This document shows, in pieces, positions 36,991 to 45,502 of a stretch of 64,000 bases of DNA. The first letter of the stretch is position 1. Each line of letters begins with the position of its first letter. Both the position numbers and the translations under genes were made by a program. The DNA is from Pseudomonas sp. AFG_SD02_1510_Pfu_092 (lineage in GTDB: Bacteria; Pseudomonadota; Gammaproteobacteria; Pseudomonadales; Pseudomonadaceae). The stretch covers positions 55,995 through 119,994 of the forward strand of contig NZ_PUQD01000009.1 of NCBI RefSeq assembly GCF_003331055.1, read 5' to 3'. A model generated the notes under the pieces. It saw only the letters and a program-made list of their open reading frames with translations, was not told the DNA's origin and ran no database searches.

Positions 36991-37224
36991 ATGACCGAGC
37001 CCGTAACCTATTTCTGGATCGCCGTGGCGGCGATCATTCTGTTGGTCGATCTGTGGGCCATTGTCAGTGTGTTCCGCAGCGACAAGACCGATGTGACCAA
37101 GGCGATGTGGGCCTTGCTGCTGTTGGCGCTGCCGGTGGTCGGCCTGGCCATTTGGGGCGTGCTCGGGCCGCGTGGCATCAAGCGCGGCACTGGGCCGTCT
37201 TCGCCGGAACACAGCAAGGGATAG
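36991..37224 (+). CDS. PLDc_N-domain small membrane protein
   Basis: A 77-residue protein with two membrane helices separated by a short loop (FWIAVAAIILLVDLWAIVSV, then VTKAMWALLLLALPVVGLAIW and GPRGIKR). This is the N-terminal domain of cardiolipin synthases standing alone, without any catalytic HKD motif. AGAGGCG precedes the ATG. A second such protein is encoded at 56640. Role unknown; perhaps a membrane-stress peptide. Confidence 0.85.
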   Translation: MTEPVTYFWIAVAAIILLVDLWAIVSVFRSDKTDVTKAMWALLLLALPVVGLAIWGVLGPRGIKRGTGPSSPEHSKG

Positions 37225-37233
37225 GAGGTGGAC

Positions 37234-37383
37234 ATGAACCAGCAATCGACGCCCGCGCGCAGCGAGCCCCAGGGGGAGCAGGAGCGCGACAACGATGCCC
37301 AGCGCCCCGATGGCTCGACGGGTACGGCGCATGATTCCACGGCGCAGAAAACCGCGCGGGAAGCGCCACGGCGCAAGCGCTGA
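37234..37383 (+). CDS. small hydrophilic protein
   Basis: A 49-residue, probably disordered protein (MNQQSTPARSEPQGEQERDN, ending APRRKR) with an excellent ribosome site TAGGAGGTG before the ATG and nine bases after the PLDc_N gene, so co-transcribed. No family known to me. Confidence 0.7.
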   Translation: MNQQSTPARSEPQGEQERDNDAQRPDGSTGTAHDSTAQKTAREAPRRKR

Positions 37384-37411
37384 ACTCGCTGTTGCCAGAG
37401 CTGGCAAGAAC

Positions 37412-37594
37412 CCTGTGGGAGCAACTGTCTTGCTCAATTTCTAAAAGCTGGCGCGATCCCTGTGGGAGCGGGTTCACCCGCGAAGCAGGCAACGCGGTGG
37501 ATGGCACCGGCTGTGCCGGTGTTCGCGGCTAAAGCCGCTCTCACAGGGATCGCGCCAGTATTCAGAAATTGAGCAAGACAGTTGTTCCCACAGG
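37412..37594. repeat. nested palindrome: REP inside a second inverted repeat
   Basis: Outer arms of 31 bases at 37412-37442 and 37564-37594 (with TTGAGCAAGACAG in the right arm) match with one mismatch. Inside, GGCGCGATC and GATCGCGCC pair, and the core at 37459-37548 is an ordinary GTGGGAGCGGG REP. A copy of the outer arm also stands alone at 20162-20188, beside the REP array. Confidence 0.85.
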
Positions 37595-37662
37595 TAAGCG
37601 GACTACTGCCATGCAGCTCTGCAGCCTCGGACACCACCCTTTCACATGCCAGGAGCCCCCGC

Positions 37663-38187
37663 GTGCCGCGCATCATCACTCCCTCCACACCGGAACACGA
37701 AATCACCGAGCACAACGCCCGCATGTTCGGTTCGCCCAAGGAGCGGCTGGATTTCTACCGCAAGGAGATCCAGTACGAAACCAGCATTCTGGCCAACCGC
37801 ACCGACGCCTACCTCGCCGCGCAGTCGTTTCTGGTGATCGCCTTCGTGTCGTCGATGGGTAACCTCAACCAGAGCTGGGGCGAGATGTTCACCCTTATCG
37901 TGCCACCGTTCCTCGCCCTGCTCGGTGTGCTCAGTTCGCTCAACGCCTGGCCGGGTATTCGCGCGGCCTACAAGATCATCGAGCACTGGCAGTTGAAGCA
38001 GAGCCACCTGCTGCGCAGCGAGCCGCTGATGGGCCTGGCCTACGATGAATCGCCGCTGTTCAGCGAGGCCGAGACCTCGCTGGCCGGGCACCGCAAGTCA
38101 TTGCTGTTTTCCCTGCGCACGCCGTGGATCTTCCTGGTGTTCTGGCTGGTGCTCGGCGCCTACGCCGTGTTCATCCAGCTGGCATGA
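37663..38187 (+). CDS. small membrane protein, unrecognised
   Basis: A 174-residue protein from GTG 37663, with AGGAG seven bases upstream. An N-terminal helical region (ERLDFYRKEIQYETSILANR) precedes membrane segments AAQSFLVIAFVSSMG, FTLIVPPFLALLGVLSSL and, at the C-terminus, TPWIFLVFWLVLGAYAVFIQ. The spacing suggests a membrane scaffold or signalling partner (three to four segments), not a transporter. No family named. Confidence 0.75.
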   Translation: MPRIITPSTPEHEITEHNARMFGSPKERLDFYRKEIQYETSILANRTDAYLAAQSFLVIAFVSSMGNLNQSWGEMFTLIVPPFLALLGVLSSLNAWPGIRAAYKIIEHWQLKQSHLLRSEPLMGLAYDESPLFSEAETSLAGHRKSLLFSLRTPWIFLVFWLVLGAYAVFIQLA

Positions 38188-38194
38188 GCCTGCG

Positions 38195-38216
38195 GCCCCC
38201 TCCGCCGGGGGGGGGC
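38195..38216. terminator. hairpin with a run of nine G
   Basis: GCCCCC pairs with the G-run at 38207-38215, between convergent genes. The homopolymer is also prone to sequencing and replication slippage, but lies outside coding sequence. Confidence 0.45.
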
Positions 38217-38226
38217 TGGTGCGGGT

Positions 38227-38655
38227 TCAGCGGCGGGCACGGCGCAATAGCGCGAACGCGCAACCACCCAACAGCAGCATGGCCGCAACGCTCAACACGC
38301 CAGGCCGGTTGGGCCGTTTATGGCGCCCGGCAGGCTGTGCCGCGCGGTCAGCGTCGGCTGTCGAAGCTGCCGCCTCGGCATCGATACGGCTCAGTTGCAG
38401 GCGCGTACCGTCGACCAGGATCAAAGTCAGGTCTTTGATGTCGCCTGCCGCGCGGCCGGGGAACACCGGTTCGCCGGTGGCATCGAGCGCGTCGTAGATG
38501 AACCGTTGCCCCTCCAGCCAGCCGAGGGCAGTCAGCAGTTCAGGCCCCAGGTAATATTTGCCATCCAGGAAGAACCCGGGAAACTGGTGCACCCGTTCAA
38601 GGTTCTCCACCTGGTAGCGTTCGCCCGGCTTCATGCCGGTTGCCGGGTCGATCAT
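38227..38655 (-). CDS. hypothetical protein with a C-terminal membrane anchor
   Basis: A 142-residue protein. A soluble N-terminal domain ([20 protein letters not shown] and [20 protein letters not shown]) ends in a membrane helix [20 protein letters not shown] and a basic tail RRARR, an orientation typical of a tail-anchored protein. Its start overlaps the end of the alcohol dehydrogenase gene by four bases, so both are probably translated from one message. No family recognised. Confidence 0.7.
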   Translation of the reverse strand: MIDPATGMKPGERYQVENLERVHQFPGFFLDGKYYLGPELLTALGWLEGQRFIYDALDATGEPVFPGRAAGDIKDLTLILVDGTRLQLSRIDAEAAASTADADRAAQPAGRHKRPNRPGVLSVAAMLLLGGCAFALLRRARR

Positions 38656-39872
38656 GGCTGCGTCCCCGCGAAGGCGTGGTCAGGCCCCAAAGTGCCGGCG
38701 GCAGCGCCCGGCACGAGGATGACCTTGCGGCAATCGTCCTGCTTCTGGTCGAACATCTTGTAGCCCATGGCCGCTTCTTCCAGGGCCAGGCGGTGGGTGA
38801 CGATCAGTTCCGGCTGCAGGCGCCCGGCCTCGATGTGCTCGAGCAGTTCCGGCAGAAACTTCTGCACGTGGGTCTGGCCCATCTTGAAGGTGAGCCCCTT
38901 GTCGAAAGCGTCACCGAACATGAAGGCATGGATGAAACCGGCGTACACCCCCGGCACGCTGACCACACCGCCGCGGCGCACGGCGGCGATACTCTGGCGC
39001 AGCGCCTTGCCGCTGCTGCCTTCGATCTTCAGCGTGGTCAGCACCGTTTCGGTGGTGCTGCCCTTGGCCTCGAAGCCGACCGCATCGATCACCGCATCGA
39101 CCCCGCGCATGCCAGGGGTAAGACGAATGATGCTGTCGGCCGGGTCGTCATCCTGCTCGAAATTGATCGGCACCACGCCGTAGGCATCACGGGCGAAGGC
39201 CAGCCGGTAGTCGTTGTCATCGACCATGAAGATCGTCTGCGCGCCGAGCATGCGTGCGCAGGCCGCGCTCAGCAGGCCGACCGGCCCGGCGCCGTAGATG
39301 GCGACCGTGGAACCCTGGCCGATCTGGGCATTGGTGACCGCCTGCCAGGCCGTGGGCAGGATGTCCGAGAGGAACAGCACCTTGTCGTCCGGCAGGGCGC
39401 TGGGCACTTTGAACGGGCCGGTGTTGGCCTTGGGCACCCGGACGAAATCGGCCTGGCCGCCGGGCACGCCACCGTACAGGTGGCTATAGCCAAACAGCGC
39501 CGCACCTGGCGGAATGCCTTTTTTGTTGAGGATCGCGCCACGGCCGGTGTTGGTGGTTTCGCAGGCAGCGAACTGCTCCAGCTGGCAGAAGAAGCAACTG
39601 CCGCAGGCGATCACGAACGGAATCACCACGCGGTCGCCGACCTGCAGGTTGGTCACGCCGCGGCCGGTCTCCTCGACGATGCCCATGAACTCGTGGCCGA
39701 AGATATCGCCAGGTTCGGTCTGCGGAATCTTGCCGTGATAGAGGTGCAGGTCGGAGCCGCAGATGGCGGTGGCGGTGACCCGCAGGATGATGTCGTCCTC
39801 GTCCTGGAGGATCGGGTCGGGGACGTTGTCGACCCTGACGTCCTGGCTGCCGTGGTATGTCAATGCTCTCAT
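38652..39872 (-). CDS. zinc-dependent alcohol dehydrogenase (formaldehyde-dehydrogenase-like MDR)
   Basis: A 406-residue medium-chain dehydrogenase. Zinc ligands: catalytic Cys and His in [14 protein letters not shown] and FGHEFMG; structural zinc cysteines in [19 protein letters not shown]. The NAD fold is [20 protein letters not shown], and the insert and length match the glutathione-independent formaldehyde dehydrogenase-like group. The start at 39872 has CAGGAG upstream. It would oxidise an aldehyde or alcohol in the cytoplasm; the substrate is not set by sequence. The tail-anchored gene follows it directly. Confidence 0.92.
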   Translation of the reverse strand: MRALTYHGSQDVRVDNVPDPILQDEDDIILRVTATAICGSDLHLYHGKIPQTEPGDIFGHEFMGIVEETGRGVTNLQVGDRVVIPFVIACGSCFFCQLEQFAACETTNTGRGAILNKKGIPPGAALFGYSHLYGGVPGGQADFVRVPKANTGPFKVPSALPDDKVLFLSDILPTAWQAVTNAQIGQGSTVAIYGAGPVGLLSAACARMLGAQTIFMVDDNDYRLAFARDAYGVVPINFEQDDDPADSIIRLTPGMRGVDAVIDAVGFEAKGSTTETVLTTLKIEGSSGKALRQSIAAVRRGGVVSVPGVYAGFIHAFMFGDAFDKGLTFKMGQTHVQKFLPELLEHIEAGRLQPELIVTHRLALEEAAMGYKMFDQKQDDCRKVILVPGAAAGTLGPDHAFAGTQP

Positions 39873-40047
39873 GGGTTCAGCTCCTGCAATAGCGGGTGGG
39901 GGAAATGCTCTATGCAGGGGAAGTCGGGGCGGGCGGTAAAGTTCAGGCGGAATCATCCAGTGGCGATGCCGGGCGCCGTCGGCCCCAGCCAAGTGAACCT
40001 TGCCCGGTGGGTGCGCTCGACTGACAAACAGCGTACGGACCGCCTTC

Positions 40048-40299
40048 ATGAATGCACTCACCGAGCAGATCAGCATCGAGCAGCGCCGGCTCGAAGCAAT
40101 CAATCGTTGGTTCCTGCTGTTCGACGACCTGGAACGCCGCCGCGAGTGCCCCAGCAGCCATCACGAAGAATTGCTGCGCCAGGCCGATGAAATGGATCGC
40201 CTCGGCCTGGTGCCGTGGCAGCAATGGCGCGATTTGCGGCGGCTGGCCGATCGCGCGTTTCTCAAGGCCATCGCTGGCGCGGATTACCACCCTCGCTGA
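40048..40299 (+). CDS. small acidic protein; paralogue of the gene at 18271
   Basis: An 83-residue soluble helical protein ([20 protein letters not shown]). [16 protein letters not shown] and [17 protein letters not shown] align with the 80-residue protein at 18271-18513. Composition and length are alike, so they are members of one unnamed family. No function known to me. Confidence 0.78.
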   Translation: MNALTEQISIEQRRLEAINRWFLLFDDLERRRECPSSHHEELLRQADEMDRLGLVPWQQWRDLRRLADRAFLKAIAGADYHPR

Positions 40300-40464
40300 C
40301 ACCCGCGGGTGGCCGCAGGCCATGAATTACCGGGGTGCCGTTCATTAGTTCGGCGGGCAACTGTCACAGATCATCGCGACTGAACTTGACGCAACATCGC
40401 CACGTCCCTCCCATGAATGCCTGCGGAAATCCGGCATTTGTCCACCACCAGCTACGAGGGCGTA

Positions 40465-41076
40465 ATGATGGAAAAGACCGATCAAAGCTCGACCTCTTCA
40501 CCCCAGCGCGGCCAGGACCATGTGCACGCCATCGGTGAAGAAGCCGGGGCACTGCTGGGCGAAGCCAGGCAGAAAGGTAGCGAGCAGCTGGAGCACTACC
40601 GCGACAGCGCCGCCGATCAGCTCGACTCGCTGCAACAAGGGGCGCGCTCGGCGGCAGCGGCACTGCAAGACAACGACAGCCTGGGCCTGTCCCAGTACCT
40701 GACCCAGGCGGCGGAGTGCGTCGGTGAGTTTGCCGAGCAGGTGCGCCACGAAAGTGCCGAAAGCCTGTTGCAGCGCGGCGCGCAGTTGGCCAAGAGCAAC
40801 CCGGCGCTGTTTTTGGCCGGCAGCGTGGCAGTCGGCTTTGCCATCTCGCGTTTCATGCGAGCCAGCGCCAGCCATGCCACCTCTGCCACCCCCGCAACGG
40901 CCAGCGCCGGGGAGGGCTTGAGCGAACAACGGCATGCGCAACCGGTGGTGCCCGACCGGGGCAGTGACGTATCCACCCGCGAACCCTACACCCCCGTCGA
41001 CCCGACCGGGCCGGGTGCCGGCACGCCGGTCACTGGCAGCCCGTTCGAGCGCGACGCGCTCAAAGGAGGCGAATGA
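40465..41076 (+). CDS. envelope-stress protein with one membrane helix (first gene of a trio)
   Basis: A 203-residue protein from ATG 40465 (or 40468). A helical, amphipathic N-terminal region (HAIGEEAGALLGEARQKG, SLGLSQYLTQAAECVGEFAEQV) leads to a membrane helix SNPALFLAGSVAVGFAISRF near residue 118 and a disordered Pro/Thr-rich tail with TREPYTPVDPTGPGAGTP. Its stop overlaps the next start (ATGA), and the third gene follows likewise. This architecture resembles the YqjD/ElaB-type inner-membrane proteins that recruit or protect ribosomes in stationary phase. That comparison is by layout only. Confidence 0.75.
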   Translation: MMEKTDQSSTSSPQRGQDHVHAIGEEAGALLGEARQKGSEQLEHYRDSAADQLDSLQQGARSAAAALQDNDSLGLSQYLTQAAECVGEFAEQVRHESAESLLQRGAQLAKSNPALFLAGSVAVGFAISRFMRASASHATSATPATASAGEGLSEQRHAQPVVPDRGSDVSTREPYTPVDPTGPGAGTPVTGSPFERDALKGGE

Positions 41077-41504
41077 TGAACAAGGACTCTTTGCACACGA
41101 CCCCAGGCGTGCACACGCCGGCTGACGACCCGGTCGGTGTCGGCGGCCTGCTGCGCCAGTTGATGCGCGAGGTACCAGAGCTGTTCACCAAGGAACTGGC
41201 CCTGGCCAAGGCCGAGCTGCAGCACAACCTGGCCACCCTCAAGGCCGGTACCGCAGCGGTGGCGGCCGGCGCCATCGTGGTGCTGGCGGGCTTCGTCATC
41301 CTGTTGCTGGCGGCGGTCTATGCGCTTGCGCTGGTCGTCCAGCCCTGGCTGGCGGCACTGATCGTCGGTGCGGTGACGGTGGTGATCGGCTTCATCATGC
41401 TGCAGTCGGGCAAAAAGCAGTTCGAACCTGGCCATCTGGCCCCTGACCGTACCCTGCATGCCATGCAGCAGGACAAGGACACGCTGAAGAGGAAACTGCC
41501 ATGA
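41073..41504 (+). CDS. phage holin-like (Phage_holin_3_6/YqjE-type) membrane protein
   Basis: A 143-residue protein with a helical N-terminus (GGLLRQLMREVPELFTKELA) and two adjacent membrane helices (AVAAGAIVVLAGFVILLLAA and VVQPWLAALIVGAVTVVIGF). These cellular proteins share the holin-like fold but are chromosomal stress genes, not lysis genes. It overlaps both neighbours by ATGA. Confidence 0.85.
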   Translation: MMNKDSLHTTPGVHTPADDPVGVGGLLRQLMREVPELFTKELALAKAELQHNLATLKAGTAAVAAGAIVVLAGFVILLLAAVYALALVVQPWLAALIVGAVTVVIGFIMLQSGKKQFEPGHLAPDRTLHAMQQDKDTLKRKLP

Positions 41505-42307
41505 CCACGGCCTTCGAACATGAAGCACACAAGGACCCGGACCTGCTGGAGCAGGAAATCAACGCCAAGCGCGAGCACATCAGCGACCTGGTAGACGCCC
41601 TGGAGCAGCGCCTCAGCCCGGGCCAGATGGTCGACCGGGTGCTGGCCTATGCCAAGGGTAACGGCGGTGAGTTCTGCCACAACCTGGGCACCACCCTGAA
41701 GAACAACCCGGTGCCTGCCACCCTGACCGTGCTGGGCCTGGCGTGGCTGGGGCTGAACCAGAACCGCCCATTCAACCCGGGGCCGGTGCACCAGGGGCCG
41801 GGCCTTGGCGACAAGCTGGGGGAGGCGGTGGAAACGGTCAAGGGCGCCTTCGCCTCGGCAGGCGAGGCGATGCACGATGCCAACCAGAAAGTGCGCATGA
41901 AGGCGCATGACATGCGCGACCGGGCCAGTGAACTTGGCAGTGGTGCGCGCGAGTCCGTGGGCGCATCCGCCGATAGCTTGCGCAGTTCCGCGCACAAGGT
42001 CGGTGACCAGGCGAGCGCAGTGAAAAGCCAGTTCGATCATTTGCTGCAGGAGCAGCCGCTGGTGTTGGCCGCCCTGGGCATTGCACTGGGTGCTGCGTTG
42101 GGGGCGGCGCTACCCGCTACCCGCAAGGAAGACCAGCTGATGGGCGCGGCCAGTGACCAGCTGACCGACACGCTCAAGGCCAAAGGCAGCGAGGTCAAGG
42201 CGTCGGTCGCGCAGTCCCTGGAGGAAAGTGCAGGCAAAGCGCCGACCCAGCCAGGGCGCAGCACCGACGGCTCCGACCTGTCATCCGGGCTGGGCTTTAC
42301 TTCCTGA
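41501..42307 (+). CDS. DUF3618 protein
   Basis: A 268-residue protein. The DUF3618 block is at residues 14-50 (LEQEINAKREHISDLVDALE, the usual REDISHTVDAIE-like motif), followed by a short hydrophobic segment (PATLTVLGLAWLGL), a long coiled, Ala-rich region and a second hydrophobic segment (PLVLAALGIALGAALGAALP). The pairing with a holin-like gene and a one-helix partner is common in proteobacteria. Together they may alter or stabilise the inner membrane; no activity is known. Confidence 0.87.
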   Translation: MTTAFEHEAHKDPDLLEQEINAKREHISDLVDALEQRLSPGQMVDRVLAYAKGNGGEFCHNLGTTLKNNPVPATLTVLGLAWLGLNQNRPFNPGPVHQGPGLGDKLGEAVETVKGAFASAGEAMHDANQKVRMKAHDMRDRASELGSGARESVGASADSLRSSAHKVGDQASAVKSQFDHLLQEQPLVLAALGIALGAALGAALPATRKEDQLMGAASDQLTDTLKAKGSEVKASVAQSLEESAGKAPTQPGRSTDGSDLSSGLGFTS

Positions 42308-42320
42308 GGCGTCCGGTACC

Positions 42321-42346
42321 AGCCCCTTCCGCCTGTGCTGAAGGGG
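42321..42346. terminator. hairpin between convergent genes
   Basis: CCCCTTC and GAAGGGG pair around ten bases, with extra flanking pairs, in the gap between DUF3618 and the DJ-1-like gene. Confidence 0.5.
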
Positions 42347-42376
42347 TCGGTGCCTGGTGCGTATCGCGGGTCCGTG

Positions 42377-43069
42377 TCAGGCGGCTTCCTCGGCCAGGCG
42401 CTTGAGCAACGCTTTGGCCGCCGCTTCGGAAGACGCCGGGTTCTGCCCGGTGATCAAATGGCCATCTTCGACCACATGGCTTGCCCAGTCCGCCGCTTTC
42501 GAATACTCCCCGCCGTTGCCCTTGAGCATGTCTTCCACCAGGAAGGGCACCACCTCGGTCAGCCCGACCGCCTGTTCCTCGCTATTGGCAAAACCGGTCA
42601 CGCGTTTGCCCTTGACCACCGGGTGCCCGTCGGGTGCCTTCACGTTTTTCAGCACGCCCGGTGCGTGGCACACGGCAGCGATCGGCTTGTTGGCGGCATA
42701 GAACGCTTCCAGCAGGGTACGCGAGTTCTCGTCTTCGGCCAGGTCCCACAGCGGCCCGTGGCCGCCGGGGTAGAACACCGCATCGAAGTGGTAGGGGTCG
42801 ATTTCGCCGAGCGGTACCGTGTCGGCCAGCGCCATCTGCCCTTCGGTGTCGCGGGCGAAGCGCCGGGTGGCCGCGGTCTGGGCGTCGGCTTCGTCGCTTT
42901 TCGGGTCCAGTGGTGGCTGGCCGCCCTTGGGCGAGGCGAGGGTGACGTCGGCGTCGGCATCGACAAACACGTAGTAGGGCGCAGCGAACTCCTCCAGCCA
43001 GAAACCGGTTTGCTTGCCGGTGTCGCCCAGCTGGTCATGGGAGGTCAGCACCATCAGGATCTTTTTCAT
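42377..43069 (-). CDS. DJ-1/PfpI family protein (class I glutamine amidotransferase-like)
   Basis: A 230-residue protein of the Hsp31-like branch: GYWLEEFAAPYYV-type entry (here TGFWLEEFAAPYYV), GGHGPLWDLAEDENSRTLLE and the nucleophile Cys in AAVCHAPGVLKNVK with the adjacent His. The conserved Glu is in the early helix region. Relatives act as glyoxalase III, deglycase or holding chaperone against carbonyl stress. It is transcribed on its own, divergent from the PuuD-like gene. Confidence 0.9.
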   Translation of the reverse strand: MKKILMVLTSHDQLGDTGKQTGFWLEEFAAPYYVFVDADADVTLASPKGGQPPLDPKSDEADAQTAATRRFARDTEGQMALADTVPLGEIDPYHFDAVFYPGGHGPLWDLAEDENSRTLLEAFYAANKPIAAVCHAPGVLKNVKAPDGHPVVKGKRVTGFANSEEQAVGLTEVVPFLVEDMLKGNGGEYSKAADWASHVVEDGHLITGQNPASSEAAAKALLKRLAEEAA

Positions 43070-43217
43070 GCAGGCCTTTCTCCGAAAGCAAGGGCAGGGC
43101 GCCGCTCGCCCTGCATTACTGTGGGAGGGTGGTGCACGGCAAGCGTTCCATCAGCTTGCCGGAACCATGGCCGCGGCGCGGCTGCCGAATGCAGGCAAAC
43201 GACAACCGGGGGTCGCA

Positions 43218-44021
43218 ATGCCAAATCTTCCTGTCATCGGGGTCACTGCCTGTTCCTACACGGTGGGCCCGCATGCGGTGCAATTGAACGACGACAAGAA
43301 TGCGCGGGCGGTGGCCAGCGCGGCCAAAGGGTTGCCACTGATCCTGCCGATGTTCCCGGAACTGCTCGCTATCGATGACATCATCGATAGCCTGGACGGG
43401 TTGTTGTTCACCGGCTCGCCGTCGAACATCGAGCCGCACCACTACGACGGGCCGCCCAGCCCGCCCGGCACCCAGCACGATGCCGCGCGTGACCACCTGG
43501 CGTTGCCACTGTGGCGTGCGGCGGTTGCTGCAGGCCTGCCGGTGCTGGGCATCTGCCGAGGGTTCCAAGAGATGAACGTGGCCTTCGGCGGCAGCCTGGT
43601 GCAACAGTTGCACCAGCCCGGCGCCGAGCACGAGCCGCCGAGCAACGAACCGGTCGAAGACCAGTACGCACCGGTCCATCTGCTGACGGTGCGGCCCGGC
43701 GGGGTGCTGCAGCGGCTGGGCTTGCCGGAGGTGATCGAGGTCAATTCGGTGCACGGTCAAGGTATCGAGCGCGTTGGCGAAGGGCTGCGCATCGAAGCCG
43801 TGGCCGAGGACGGCCTGGTCGAGGCGCTGTCCGTGCAAGGCAGCCGGGCGTTTGCCCTGGGTGTGCAATGGCACCCGGAATGGCAGGTGATGTTTTACCC
43901 TCAGTACCTGGCGATCTTCCGCGCGTTTGGTGAAGCGTGCCGAGCCCGGGCGGCGCAGCGCCCCGGACGCTGCCGGCAAAAACTGAACATTGCCGCCAGC
44001 GAACCCTCCAATGGCAGGTGA
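43218..44021 (+). CDS. gamma-glutamyl-gamma-aminobutyrate hydrolase (PuuD-like)
   Basis: A 267-residue class I glutamine amidotransferase-type hydrolase. The active Cys lies in LPVLGICRGFQEMNVAFGGS, and the His-Glu pair in ALGVQWHPEWQ. Such enzymes release GABA from glutamyl-GABA in the putrescine pathway, and other Pseudomonas copies are linked to polyamine use. No other puu genes are nearby, so the substrate is uncertain. The start at 43218 is the natural one; the frame is open upstream to 43014. Confidence 0.88.
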   Translation: MPNLPVIGVTACSYTVGPHAVQLNDDKNARAVASAAKGLPLILPMFPELLAIDDIIDSLDGLLFTGSPSNIEPHHYDGPPSPPGTQHDAARDHLALPLWRAAVAAGLPVLGICRGFQEMNVAFGGSLVQQLHQPGAEHEPPSNEPVEDQYAPVHLLTVRPGGVLQRLGLPEVIEVNSVHGQGIERVGEGLRIEAVAEDGLVEALSVQGSRAFALGVQWHPEWQVMFYPQYLAIFRAFGEACRARAAQRPGRCRQKLNIAASEPSNGR

Positions 44022-44036
44022 TCCGGAGGAATAGCC

Positions 44037-44195
44037 ATGCAACCGCAAACCGAAGGGCTGGAAGAGCAGGGGCCGAGCAAGGTGCCGTTCATCAACGACC
44101 CACTAAAACCTTCGTCACCACCATTGAATGATGCCGATGCCACGGATGCCGACGAGGCAGAGCAGGACATTCAGGACGACGGCGAATCGCTGTGA
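44037..44195 (+). CDS. small acidic protein
   Basis: A 52-residue, probably disordered protein (MQPQTEGLEEQGPSKVPFIN, then ADATDADEAEQDIQDDGES). CGGAGGA sits six bases before the ATG. It follows the PuuD-like gene by 15 bases, so is likely co-transcribed. No family known to me. Confidence 0.7.
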   Translation: MQPQTEGLEEQGPSKVPFINDPLKPSSPPLNDADATDADEAEQDIQDDGESL

Positions 44196-44220
44196 ACAGG
44201 AGCACCCCGGGCGCCAGGCG

Positions 44221-44892
44221 ATGAAAGAGAACGTCAGCATGCCAGCCAGCTGCAGCCCACCGGCGACCCAATGTCAGGCGGCGGGCCTGCTGGCACTGGG
44301 CGCGCTGAGTGTGCTGGCCTCCGGGCTGGCGCCGCTTGACCGGGCCGATTGGCTGATCGAAAACGTCTTGCCGCTAGCGTTGTTGCTGGGCCTGGTGCTT
44401 ACCCTGCGCCGCTGGCGGTTTTCGCTGGCGGCCTATCTGGGCATCCTTGGCCTGTTGCTGATTCATGAGCTGGGCGCGCACTACACCTATGCCAAGGTGC
44501 CTTACGACGCTTGGCTGGATACACTCACCGGGCACTCGCTGAATGCCTGGATGGGCTGGCAGCGCAATCAGTTCGACCGCCTGGTTCACCTGAGCTACGG
44601 CCTGTTGTTCACCCTGCCGATCCGCGAGCTGCTGCAACGGCAAAGCCCGCTGCGCGGTGGCTGGCTGGTGTTGTGCACGCTCGCCATGGTGCTTGCGACC
44701 TCGGCACTGTACGAACTGGTGGAGTGGGTCGGTGGCCAATACCTGGGCGACGACCAGGCGCAAGCCTTCCTGGCGACGCAGAAAGACCCGTGGGATGCGC
44801 AGAAGGACATGGCCCTGGCCTTGTTGGGTTCGCTGGTGTGCTTGCTGGGCCTGCGCATTGCGTCAGGCAAGCATCACGCTACGGCGCACTAG
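44221..44892 (+). CDS. YjdF-like (DUF2238) inner-membrane protein
   Basis: A 223-residue protein with about six membrane segments. The conserved acidic and His positions of this family are clear: ILGLLLIHELGAHYTYAKVP, QFDRLVHLSYGLL, SALYELVEWVGGQYLG and the DPWDAQKDMALALLGS motif. These residues in the membrane suggest metal binding, but no activity is proven. It lacks a strong ribosome site at 44221; ATG 44239 is an alternative. Confidence 0.87.
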   Translation: MKENVSMPASCSPPATQCQAAGLLALGALSVLASGLAPLDRADWLIENVLPLALLLGLVLTLRRWRFSLAAYLGILGLLLIHELGAHYTYAKVPYDAWLDTLTGHSLNAWMGWQRNQFDRLVHLSYGLLFTLPIRELLQRQSPLRGGWLVLCTLAMVLATSALYELVEWVGGQYLGDDQAQAFLATQKDPWDAQKDMALALLGSLVCLLGLRIASGKHHATAH

Positions 44893-44915
44893 AAGTGAAA
44901 GATGGTATTTATTCG

Positions 44916-44934
44916 CGATTATTTCTCATTTACA
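44916..44934. promoter_or_regulatory. candidate Fur box upstream of the ECF sigma gene
   Basis: GATTATTTCTCATTTACA, read on the other strand as AAATGAGAAATAATC, follows the Fur recognition pattern of alternating NATWAT-like hexamers. It lies about 45-60 bases before the GTG start, as in other FecI-type loci, so the operon should be repressed by iron. Confidence 0.55.
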
Positions 44935-44977
44935 CTTGCCGCCTTTCTTCGCCGCCAGCCTTGCGCCAGGATGCAAC

Positions 44978-45502
44978 GTGTCGTTCGAGCCCGCCAAACC
45001 GACGCTGCTGTCTACCTTGGTACGTCACTATGACGAGCTGGTGGACCACATTCGCCGCCGCTTCGGTGACCGAGGCATGGCCCGCGACATGGTGCATGAT
45101 GTGTGCCTGCAGTTGCTCGAGCGCGGTGAGAAAGAAGACATCCGTGCGCCGCTGGCCTTGCTGCGCAAGATCTCCAGCGACACCGCCGTGAGCCATTACC
45201 GCAGCGAGCGCCGCCGGGGCGCCTGGGTCCAGGCGTTTGCCGAACTGCCGGAGGTGGCTTGCCCGGCAGCCACCCCGGCGCACCGGTATGATGCCGAGCG
45301 CGAACTGCAACTGCTGGCCGAGGCCATTGAACGTCTACCACCGCGCTGTCGAGCCGTTTTCATCATGCACAAGATTCACCAGATGCCGCAGGCCGAGGTC
45401 GCCGAACACCTGGGTCTTTCCATCAAGACCGTGGAAAAGCACCTGCGCCTGGGCGTGGCCGCATGCCGGCAGCGGCTTGGCCGTGACGAGGTGCAGGCAT
45501 GA
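44978..45502 (+). CDS. ECF sigma factor (FecI type)
   Basis: A 174-residue sigma factor from GTG 44978. Region 2 is YDELVDHIRRRFGDRGMARD with HDVCLQLLER; region 4 is AIERLPPRCRAVFIMHKIHQ followed by the helix-turn-helix LGLSIKTVEKHLRLG. It would direct RNA polymerase to the receptor gene downstream when the matching ferri-siderophore binds. It overlaps the FecR gene by ATGA. Confidence 0.92.
   Translation: MSFEPAKPTLLSTLVRHYDELVDHIRRRFGDRGMARDMVHDVCLQLLERGEKEDIRAPLALLRKISSDTAVSHYRSERRRGAWVQAFAELPEVACPAATPAHRYDAERELQLLAEAIERLPPRCRAVFIMHKIHQMPQAEVAEHLGLSIKTVEKHLRLGVAACRQRLGRDEVQA

Noticed and set aside
41073..41504. Prophage lysis gene
   Set aside because: The holin-like protein is one of the chromosomal YqjE-type trio; no phage genes around it.
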